16,728 nt of DNA, from contig JAAYXC010000382.1 in the NCBI GenBank assembly GCA_012516115.1, positions 1 through 16,728 of the forward strand. The letters are read 5' to 3'. The notes under the pieces are model-generated. The model made no database searches. It saw only the letters and a list, made by a program, of their open reading frames with translations, and had not been told where the DNA came from. Shown piece by piece: positions 1 through 6,241 of the stretch. This stretch comes from Bacillota bacterium. Its GTDB lineage: Bacteria; Bacillota; UBA4882; JAAYXC01. A program made the position numbers and the translations under genes. Each line of letters begins with the position of its first letter. The stretch's first letter is position 1.

Positions 1-1345
1 GGCGGTAGATGGAGCGGAGGAACGCCAGCGTCTGCTGGAAGAGGTGGCCGGGGTTGAGCCGTAGCTGGATCTTCGGCAGCCTGTATTCCCGTAAAAAGGT
101 CTTGATCCTTTGGTAGTACTCCTCCGGCGAATAGAGGTTCCGCATCAGCTCCTTGTATCCCCTGCGCAGCTCCTCGATATCGATCAGGGGAACGATATTG
201 GTCGTGCCGTCGACGTTATCGCCGGACGCCCACTCGCGCAGGCGTCCCGCCCGTTTCAACCGTTCGTAGAGCCTGGTGCCGGGGATGGCCTGCAGCAAAC
301 CTACCATGGCCGTGACGATCCCGCTCTTTTGGATCAGGTCCAGGAGCCGCTTGACGGTGCCGGGTGAATCGTGGTCGAAGCCCAGGATGAAGCCCCCCTG
401 AACCTGCAGCCCGGCCCGCTGGATGCGTTTCACATCCGCGACCAGATCGCGGCGCATGTTCTGCTTCTTGCTGCATTCGGCCAGGCTGTCCTGGTCCGGC
501 GTCTCGATCCCGATGAACACCGATTCGAAACCCGCCTCCACCATCATCCGCATCAGCCGCTCGTCGTCCGCGAAGTCGATGGAGACCTGTGTATTGAAGG
601 AAATCCCCCGCTTGCCTTTTCTCCACTCGATGAGCGCGGGCAACAACTCGGTCATAAGACTGCGCTTGTTGCCGATGAGGTTGTCGTCCACGAAAAAGAT
701 GTTTCCACGCCAGCCCAGCTCATAAAGGCCGTCCAGTTCGGCCACGATCTGGGCCGCGTCTTTCACCCGCGGCCGGTGGCCCAGGAGTGTCGTGACATTG
801 CAGAAATCACAGTTGTAGGGACAACCACGGGAGTACTGGACGCTCATCGAGGCGTAGGCCCCGAGGGGGGCCAGTTCCCAGCGGGGGACCGGCGACTCGC
901 GCATCTCGGCGAATCCGGAGGTGGTATAGACCCGCCGGGCCCGCCCGCGCGCCAAATCCGCCAGAAAGGCCGGCAGGGTCAATTCGGCCTCGTTCAGGAC
1001 GAAATGATCGACGTCTTCGAACCGCTCGTGCTCCATCGTGAAAAGCGGCCCCCCCGCCACGATGCGGACGCCCGCTTCCTTGCAGCGCTTGATGATCCGG
1101 GAGACGGACTCCCTCTGGACGGTCATGGCGCTGATGAAGGCGTAATCGGCCCAGGCCAGGTCCTGTCCGGTCGGTTTTCTCACATTGGCGTCCACCAGAC
1201 GCACCGGCCATTCCCGCGGCAGCATGGCGGCCACGGTCAGGAGGCCGAGGGGCGGCGAGGAGGCTTTCTTGCGGATGAACCCGAGCGCGTGCTTGAAGCT
1301 CCAGAACGTATCGGGAAACTCGGGGTAGATCAGGAGGACGTTCAT
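1..1345 (-). CDS. B12-binding-domain radical SAM protein, DUF4070 type (3' end outside window)
   Basis: The frame is open from an ATG at 1345 to the left edge (448 residues visible, no stop), so the C-terminus is missing. A GAGGAG ribosome site lies about 6 nt before the ATG. The N-terminus (MNVLLIYPEFPDTFWSFKHA) and the following region are typical of the B12-binding (Rossmann-like) domain of this family. The radical SAM motif CxxxCxxC reads RGCPYNCDFC, with Cys175, Cys179 and Cys182 binding the [4Fe-4S] cluster. From about residue 290 the sequence resembles the DUF4070 C-terminal domain, ending in the visible part with YSPEEYYQRIKTFLREYR. Relatives include methyltransferases such as the hopanoid C-2 methylase HpnP and many uncharacterised proteins, so the substrate cannot be named. 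The gene stands alone after about 440 bp of non-coding DNA. Family assignment is secure; function is unknown. Confidence 0.9.
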   Translation of the reverse strand, partial: MNVLLIYPEFPDTFWSFKHALGFIRKKASSPPLGLLTVAAMLPREWPVRLVDANVRKPTGQDLAWADYAFISAMTVQRESVSRIIKRCKEAGVRIVAGGPLFTMEHERFEDVDHFVLNEAELTLPAFLADLARGRARRVYTTSGFAEMRESPVPRWELAPLGAYASMSVQYSRGCPYNCDFCNVTTLLGHRPRVKDAAQIVAELDGLYELGWRGNIFFVDDNLIGNKRSLMTELLPALIEWRKGKRGISFNTQVSIDFADDERLMRMMVEAGFESVFIGIETPDQDSLAECSKKQNMRRDLVADVKRIQRAGLQVQGGFILGFDHDSPGTVKRLLDLIQKSGIVTAMVGLLQAIPGTRLYERLKRAGRLREWASGDNVDGTTNIVPLIDIEELRRGYKELMRNLYSPEEYYQRIKTFLREYRLPKIQLRLNPGHLFQQTLAFLRSIYR

Positions 1346-1367
1346 ATTTTTCTCCTCTCGCATAAGA

Positions 1368-1415
1368 GCATGTGACTGTCCCGGTGGAGAGCTTCCTCGG
1401 TCTCCAGCCACATGC
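1368..1415 (-). promoter_or_regulatory. nested stem-loop in leader of radical SAM gene
   Basis: An outer 7-bp perfect stem pairs GCATGTG (1368-1374) with CACATGC (1409-1415). An inner 6-bp stem pairs TGGAGA (1385-1390) with TCTCCA (1401-1406) across a 10-nt loop. The element ends about 22 nt before the ATG, just upstream of the ribosome site. There is no T-run after it, so it does not look like a terminator. Leader regulation or mRNA protection are inferences. Confidence 0.4.
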
Positions 1416-1734
1416 TTACCGATTATCGACTGTTTTTGACCGTTGGCTATTCTTTCTCCAGCGGTCGAACATTGTCATCCAATTATTAGGCATTATTAGG
1501 CCTCCGCCCGAGGCCAAGATGGGTCATGCGTCACCGAAGCGCGAATGCCGTGTCAATCGATTCACCGACGCCCCTAAGTTGCAGGCGGTCTAGCCCACCG
1601 GCAGGAATGGTCACCCCTTGTGTGGCAGACCGTTCTTTCCGGATACGCCGGAACAGGAGCCGTGAAAAGGGCAAAAGTAGAATCAAAACGCCCGCATTGA
1701 CCCAAAGGGGTCAGGTCGTATAGGATGCGCCGAA

Positions 1735-1769
1735 GAATAATTAAGGAGGCGGCACTCCGAACCGCCTCC
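1735..1769 (-). terminator. rho-independent terminator of the hydrogenase operon
   Basis: GGAGGCGG (1745-1752) and CCGCCTCC (1762-1769) form a perfect 8-bp GC-rich stem with a 9-nt loop. On the minus strand it is followed by TTAATTATTCTT. It lies 15 bp after the hydA stop codon. Confidence 0.85.
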
Positions 1770-1784
1770 GCGTCATGTTATTCA

Positions 1785-3524
1785 TTATCCCTTCTTCGGG
1801 TACTTCCCCCGCGCCACGTAATGCGTATGCAGGAGGTGGTGCGACTTCTCACCCAGTGGCGCACCGAGGTATTCCTGGTAGAGCGTCTTCACCGCCGGGT
1901 TCTCGTGGGACTTCCGCAGGGGCATGCCCGCGTCGGCCTCGTAGATGGCCTTGATCCGGGCCATTCTCCTCTCGAGGTCGGTCGGAATGGGCTGGCCGCC
2001 ACCGCCGATGCATCCGCCCGGACAGGCCATGATCTCGATGAACTGGTAGGCCGCGGTCCCGGCCTTGACCCGGTCGAGGACCTTCCGCGCGTTCCCCAGA
2101 CCGTGGGCCACCGCCACCTTGACTTTGGTGCCGTTGAGATCCACCGTGGCCTCCTTGATGCCCTCCAGACCTCGGACCTCATGGAAGTCGATCTTGGGCA
2201 ATTCCTTGCCCGTCACCAGTTCGTAGACGGTCCGGAGGGCAGCCTCGGCCACGCCGCCGGTGGCACCGAAGATCAGACCGGCGCCGGTGGTGATGCCGAA
2301 CGGGTCGTCGTACTTCTCCGCTTCCAGATCTTTGAAATTAATGCCGGCCTCCCGGATCATCCTGGCCAGTTCGCGGGTGGTCAGAGCCACATCCACGTCC
2401 TGGTAACCGCTGGCCCGCATCTCCTCCCGCTGGGCTTCGAACTTCTTGGCCGTACAGGGCATGATGGAGACCGAGAAGATATCTTTCGGGTCGATCCCGG
2501 TCTTCTCCGCGTAGTATGTCTTGACCAGGGACCCGAACATCTGCTGTGGCGACTTGCAGGTGGAAAGATGCGGTAAAAGATCCGGATAATAATGCTCGAT
2601 GAACTTGATCCAGCCCGGGCTACAGGAGGTAATGAGCGGCAGGGGGCCCCCCTTACCCAGGCGCGTCAGAAGCTCGTTTCCTTCTTCCATGATGGTCAGG
2701 TCCGCGGTGAAGTCCGTATCGAAGACCCGGTCGAACCCCAACCGCCGGAGGGCCGCCACCAGCTGGCCGGTGGAGACCGACCCCGGCGGCAGGCCCATCT
2801 CCTCGCCGATGGAGACACGGATGGCCGGAGCCGTCTGCACCACCACGTGTTTCCCCGGATCGGCCAGGGCCTCCCAGACCCGGCCGGTGTCGTCCCGTTC
2901 GTAGATGGCACCCACCGGACAGACGTGGATGCACTGGCCACAGAGGGTGCAGGCCACCTCGGCCAGGTCTTTCCCACAGGCCGGGACGACCATGGTCTCG
3001 ATCCCGCGGTTGATGGGGAAAAGCACCCCTACCCCCTGGACCTTCTCGCAGACGGCCACGCAGCGCCGGCAGAGAACACACTTGGCCGGATCGCGGACGA
3101 TGGAGGGCGTGGAAGTGTCCTTGACGTATTTCGCCCGATCTTTCAGGGTGAAGCGGTTCTCGCGGATACCCATCCGCTCGGCCAACCGCTGGAGTTCGCA
3201 GTTCTGGTTGCGCACGCAGTTCAGGCAATCCTGCGGGTGATTGGCCAAAAGCAGCTCCACCGCCATTTTGCGCGCCTCCCGCGCCATCGGCGTGTTGGTG
3301 TGCACCTTCATCCCTTCGCTCACCGGAAGGGCGCAAGAGGCCTGCAGGGTACGGCTTCCCTCCACTTCCACCAGGCAAACCCGGCAGTTCGCCCGGACGT
3401 CCAGTTCGGGATGATAACATAAAGTAGGGATATCGATCCCGACCAGCCTGGCCGCTTCCAGGACCGTGGCCCCTTTGGGCGCGGCCACTTCACGGCCGTC
3501 GATGATCAACTTTACCGTTTCCAT
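1785..3524 (-). CDS. hydA: [FeFe]-hydrogenase catalytic subunit (HydA/HndD)
   Basis: This 579-residue catalytic subunit makes or oxidises H2 in an NAD-linked hydrogenase complex. In order it has a [2Fe-2S] ferredoxin domain (Cys36, 47, 50, 64), a His-ligated [4Fe-4S] site (His96, Cys100, 103, 109), two ferredoxin-type [4Fe-4S] clusters (Cys149/152/155/159 and 192/195/198/202), then the H-cluster domain with L1 TSCSPGW (299-305), L2 MPCTAKKFE (Cys357) and L3 MACPGGCIGGGGQP (Cys501, 505). L1 has Ser where many enzymes have a second Cys. I chose the ATG at 3524 because AAAGGA precedes it by about 9 nt; an in-frame TTG eight codons upstream lacks such a site. The protein ends soon after the H domain, without the C-terminal [2Fe-2S] domain of the Thermotoga enzyme. 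It is last in a four-gene operon, 48 bp after hydB. Identity is very secure. Confidence 0.96.
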   Translation of the reverse strand: METVKLIIDGREVAAPKGATVLEAARLVGIDIPTLCYHPELDVRANCRVCLVEVEGSRTLQASCALPVSEGMKVHTNTPMAREARKMAVELLLANHPQDCLNCVRNQNCELQRLAERMGIRENRFTLKDRAKYVKDTSTPSIVRDPAKCVLCRRCVAVCEKVQGVGVLFPINRGIETMVVPACGKDLAEVACTLCGQCIHVCPVGAIYERDDTGRVWEALADPGKHVVVQTAPAIRVSIGEEMGLPPGSVSTGQLVAALRRLGFDRVFDTDFTADLTIMEEGNELLTRLGKGGPLPLITSCSPGWIKFIEHYYPDLLPHLSTCKSPQQMFGSLVKTYYAEKTGIDPKDIFSVSIMPCTAKKFEAQREEMRASGYQDVDVALTTRELARMIREAGINFKDLEAEKYDDPFGITTGAGLIFGATGGVAEAALRTVYELVTGKELPKIDFHEVRGLEGIKEATVDLNGTKVKVAVAHGLGNARKVLDRVKAGTAAYQFIEIMACPGGCIGGGGQPIPTDLERRMARIKAIYEADAGMPLRKSHENPAVKTLYQEYLGAPLGEKSHHLLHTHYVARGKYPKKG

Positions 3525-3572
3525 GATGTCACATCCTTTCTCGGCCAAGAAATTTCAAGATCCCTGCGGTTT

Positions 3573-5207
3573 CTAAGCGACTACCGGGGCCTTGCCCATC
3601 TTGCAAACGCCGGTGGGACAGCGACCCTCAAGGACGTGGGTCTCGATCTCCTCCCGGAAATGCTTCAGGCAGGAAAGGAGCGGAACGGCCGCCGTCTGAC
3701 CGAGTCCGCAGAGGGGGGCGACCGTCATCACCCGGCCCAGTTCCTCAAGCACACGGAGGTGTTCCCGCGTCCCCCGGCCTTCGCTGATCTCCCCGATCAT
3801 CTCATAGAGCCGTACGGTCCCTTCGCGGCAAGGCGTGCACCGGCCGCAGGACTCATGGGCGAAGAACTTCTGGAAACACTTGATGATATCCACGATACAG
3901 TGCGTGTCGTCCATGACGAGCAAGGCCCCGGATCCCAGGGCCGCGCCGTGCTGGGCCAGGGTATCATAATCCATGGGCAAGTCGAGGAAGGAGGTCGGTA
4001 GGCATCCCCCCGAAGTCCCTCCGGTCTGGGCCATCTTGAACCCCCGGCCGCCCGGGATGCCGCCACCGATCTCGTAGATGATCTGCCGCAGCGGGATCCC
4101 CATCTCCACCTCGATGAGCCCCTCGTTGTTGATGTCCCCGGTCATGGTGAAGACCTTGGTCCCGGGCGAGTTCTCGGTGCCCATGCTCCTGAACCAGGCC
4201 GCGCCGTGGTCGATGATGGGCGCCACGTTGGCCAGGGTCTCCACGTTGTTGACCACCGTCGGCCGACCCCACAGCCCGTGAACCCCGGGGAAAGGCGGCT
4301 TGACCCGCGGCTCGCCCCGGTTACCTTCGATGGACTCGATTAAGGCCGTCTCGTCACCGCAGATGTAGGCGCCGGCCCCTTCGCGGATCTCAACCTCGAA
4401 CGAAAACCCGGTTCCGAGGATGTTCCGACCGAGCAAACCCATCTCCCGGGCGCGGGCGATGGCCTTGGCCATCCGCGCGATGGACTGGCGGTATTCGCCG
4501 CGGATATAGATAAAGCCGCGGGTGGCGCCGACGGCATAGCCGGCGATGATCATCCCTTCCAGTACGCTATGGGGATCGCCTTCCAGGATGAGACGGTCTT
4601 TAAACGTCCCCGGTTCTCCTTCGTCGGCGTTACAAACGATATATTTCTGGTCCGCCTGGGCCTTGGCGGTAAAAGACCATTTCAACCCGGTCGGGAAGGC
4701 CGCGCCGCCGCGGCCACGTAGGCCGGAGGCCTTGATCTCCTCGACCACCGCCGCCGGGGTCATGGCCGTCAGGGCCTTGGCCAGGGCGGCATACCCGTCC
4801 CGGGCGATGTACTCCTCGATGGACTCCGGGTCGATCACCCCGCAGTTACGGAGGACCACCCGTTTCTGCGGGCCGTAGTAGGTGGACTGGGCATAACTCA
4901 CCAGCCTTTCCCCGGCCTCGTCGCGGTAAACGAGCCGCTCCACCACCCGGCCCTTGAGCAAATGCTCCGCCACGATGGCCGGGACGTCCTCCACTTTTAC
5001 CCGGACGTAGGTGATACCTTCGGGATAAACCACGAGGACCGGCCCGCGGTCGCAGGGACCGAGACAACCGGTCTCCACCACTTTTATTTCGTCCGTCAAT
5101 CCCTGGCGCTCGATCTCGGCCACCAGGGCGTCCTTGACCCCGCGGCAGCCGCCGAGGAGGCAAGGGGTCCCGCCACAGACCAGAACATGACTACGATAAA
5201 AGGCCAT
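3573..5207 (-). CDS. hydB: NuoF-like NADH-binding flavin subunit of hydrogenase (HydB/HndC)
   Basis: This subunit is expected to bind NADH and FMN and pass electrons to HydA. Its 544 residues comprise an N-terminal thioredoxin-like [2Fe-2S] domain (Cys11, 16, 48, 52), the NuoF core with FMN loop GLRGRGGAAFPTG (162-174) and GAGAYICGDE (277-286), and an N3-type [4Fe-4S] site CGRCTPC...C (Cys454, 457, 460, 500). The protein stops at CPTGVCKMGKAPVVA. Most HydB proteins continue from such a CPxGVCK segment into two more [4Fe-4S] clusters; here a stop follows at once and only 48 bp separate it from hydA, so the domain is absent rather than frameshifted. The ATG is preceded by AGGAGGAGG 5 nt upstream. 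It lies 15 bp after the NuoE-like gene. Confidence 0.95.
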   Translation of the reverse strand: MAFYRSHVLVCGGTPCLLGGCRGVKDALVAEIERQGLTDEIKVVETGCLGPCDRGPVLVVYPEGITYVRVKVEDVPAIVAEHLLKGRVVERLVYRDEAGERLVSYAQSTYYGPQKRVVLRNCGVIDPESIEEYIARDGYAALAKALTAMTPAAVVEEIKASGLRGRGGAAFPTGLKWSFTAKAQADQKYIVCNADEGEPGTFKDRLILEGDPHSVLEGMIIAGYAVGATRGFIYIRGEYRQSIARMAKAIARAREMGLLGRNILGTGFSFEVEIREGAGAYICGDETALIESIEGNRGEPRVKPPFPGVHGLWGRPTVVNNVETLANVAPIIDHGAAWFRSMGTENSPGTKVFTMTGDINNEGLIEVEMGIPLRQIIYEIGGGIPGGRGFKMAQTGGTSGGCLPTSFLDLPMDYDTLAQHGAALGSGALLVMDDTHCIVDIIKCFQKFFAHESCGRCTPCREGTVRLYEMIGEISEGRGTREHLRVLEELGRVMTVAPLCGLGQTAAVPLLSCLKHFREEIETHVLEGRCPTGVCKMGKAPVVA

Positions 5208-5222
5208 TGCCGCCTCCTCCTT

Positions 5223-5702
5223 TCATTCTCCGACCGCCGCGCGGCGGTAGTTGGCGATGATCTCCCTGACCCTGGTCGGCGTCAGGTTACCGTAGACGAC
5301 CTCATCCACCATCATCACCGGGGCCACTCCGCAGACGCCGAGACAACTCGTCTGCTCCAGGGTAAAAAGTCCGTCGGCGGTCGTCTCCCCGGGTTGGATT
5401 CCCAGTTCTTCCCGGAGGGCGGCGAAAACCTCTTCCGCTCCCCGGAGGTGACAGGGGGCGTTCTCGCAAACTCGGATAATGTGTTGACCCTTGGGAGCAA
5501 CGGCGAAGAGAGAATAAAAGGTAGCCACCCCGAAGACCTTGGCCACCGGAAGGCTTAAAGCGTCGGCGATCTGTTGCATGGCCTCTTCCGGCAGATAACC
5601 GTAGCGTCTTTGGGTCTCCTGCAGGATGGGGAGGAGTTTGCTCGCTTCGCGACCGTGGCGGTCGACGATGGCCGCGATTTCCTTTGCCTCAACGACTCCC
5701 AA
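5223..5702 (-). CDS. hydC: NuoE-like [2Fe-2S] subunit of hydrogenase (HydC/HndA)
   Basis: A small thioredoxin-fold electron carrier that joins the NuoF-like subunit in NAD-linked hydrogenases and complex I. An N-terminal helical bundle (YGYLPEEAMQQIADAL, VFGVATFYSLF) is followed by the [2Fe-2S] ligands Cys79 and Cys84 (CENAPC) and Cys120 and Cys124 (CLGVC). I chose the TTG at 5702 (159 residues) because GGAGG lies 8 nt upstream and it leaves a 16-bp gap after the previous stop. A TTG at 5732 would give 169 residues and overlap that gene by 14 bp with no clear ribosome site. Family is certain; the exact start is not. Confidence 0.92.
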   Translation of the reverse strand: MGVVEAKEIAAIVDRHGREASKLLPILQETQRRYGYLPEEAMQQIADALSLPVAKVFGVATFYSLFAVAPKGQHIIRVCENAPCHLRGAEEVFAALREELGIQPGETTADGLFTLEQTSCLGVCGVAPVMMVDEVVYGNLTPTRVREIIANYRRAAVGE

Positions 5703-5718
5703 ATCCGACACCTCCGTC

Positions 5719-6081
5719 TCATTCCCGGGCAATGACCCAGTCGCCGATGATGTTACCGTTTACCACATGGCTGGCCACGATCTGCCGTGCCCGGTTGGCA
5801 TCGACCCGGCCGTAAGTAACCTTGGGCCGGCCCGGGAGGATCACTTCCATCAAGGGCTCCTGCTCGCAGAGGCCCACACAGCCGGTCTGGGTCACGGTGA
5901 CGTTATTGAGATTTCTCTTGCCCAGCTCGTCCAAGACGGCCATGAGCGTTTCCCGGGCGCCGGCGGCAATACCGCAGGTCCCCATCCCGATGACGATCCG
6001 CGGCCCACCGGTTCCCTCGCGTAACTCCAGTTGACGCTTGGCCTCTTCCCGGATCCTGGCCAATTCTTCGAGGGATTTCAT
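5719..6081 (-). CDS. hndB: HndB-type thioredoxin-like ferredoxin, first gene of hydrogenase operon
   Basis: This 120-residue protein resembles HndB of the Desulfovibrio NADP/NAD-linked hydrogenase HndABCD and the small ferredoxin subunits found with clostridial HydABC. A helical N-terminus (MKSLEELARIREEAKRQLEL) precedes IVIGMGTCGIAAGARET and TQTGCVGLCEQEPL, the two ligand loops of a thioredoxin-like [2Fe-2S] fold. Only three cysteines occur in the protein, not the four usual ligands, so cluster binding is uncertain. I chose the ATG at 6081; AGGAGG lies 12 nt upstream, and an in-frame GTG at 6129 would put the ribosome site inside the gene. It is first in the operon, after a strong promoter and a Rex-like operator. 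Confidence 0.88.
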   Translation of the reverse strand: MKSLEELARIREEAKRQLELREGTGGPRIVIGMGTCGIAAGARETLMAVLDELGKRNLNNVTVTQTGCVGLCEQEPLMEVILPGRPKVTYGRVDANRARQIVASHVVNGNIIGDWVIARE

Positions 6082-6113
6082 CGATCGCCTAAACCTCCTT
6101 TGCCACTTTGTGT

Positions 6114-6131
6114 TTGTGCTAACTTTCACAA
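6114..6131 (-). promoter_or_regulatory. candidate Rex operator upstream of hydrogenase operon
   Basis: The plus strand reads TTGTGCTAACTTTCACAA, an imperfect 18-bp palindrome with TTGTG and CACAA ends 8 nt apart. This matches the known Rex pattern TTGTGAAnnnnTTCACAA at both ends. It lies about 50 bp downstream of the predicted transcription start and 33 bp before the hndB ATG. Rex is an NADH-sensing repressor known to control fermentative and hydrogenase genes, which suits this operon. The rex gene is not in the window. Confidence 0.55.
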
Positions 6132-6188
6132 ATCCGCGCTATAAACAAGACGAAGGCCTTCTGCGGCCCCGTCTTCGCGGTCAGCACA

Positions 6189-6217
6189 ATTATACTCCTC
6201 CCCGCCCAAAGCGTCAA
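6189..6217 (-). promoter_or_regulatory. sigma-A promoter of hydrogenase operon
   Basis: The minus strand has TTGACG (6212-6217), a 17-bp spacer and TATAAT (6189-6194). The -10 is perfect, the -35 matches five of six bases and the spacing is optimal. Transcription should start near 6182, leaving a leader of about 100 nt. It starts 25 bp after the proA stop, so the operon is transcribed independently of proBA. Confidence 0.85.
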
Positions 6218-6241
6218 CCCGGCGCGATCGTCGTGGTAGCC

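Larger units (their letters stand above)
1346..1784. other. non-coding region between hydrogenase operon and radical SAM gene
   Basis: This 439-bp stretch has no convincing gene; the short plus-strand frames have no ribosome site and no recognisable product. It contains the hydA terminator (1735-1769), a small palindrome with a TGACCC/GGGTCA core (1698-1713), a two-copy 10-bp tandem repeat ATTATTAGGC (1482-1501), and three successive inverted repeats (1499-1515, 1438-1466, 1368-1415) leading up to the radical SAM start. I found no good sigma-A promoter for the radical SAM gene. GATAAT on the minus strand at about 1422-1427 is a possible -10 without a matching -35. Confidence 0.6.

Noticed and set aside
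371..1375. 334-codon plus-strand frame
   Set aside because: It lies antisense to the radical SAM gene, has no recognisable product or ribosome site, and is explained by GC-rich codon use in the real gene.
1482..1501. Two tandem copies of ATTATTAGGC
   Set aside because: Only two copies with no spacer, so not a CRISPR array; kept only as context for the leader structure.
1372..1723. Short plus-strand frames (73 and 65 codons) in the non-coding spacer
   Set aside because: No ribosome sites, no homology I can recognise, and one overlaps the hairpin region.
1725..3422. Long plus-strand frames (283 and 276 codons) opposite hydA
   Set aside because: They are antisense shadows of a highly conserved hydrogenase gene with all metal ligands on the other strand.
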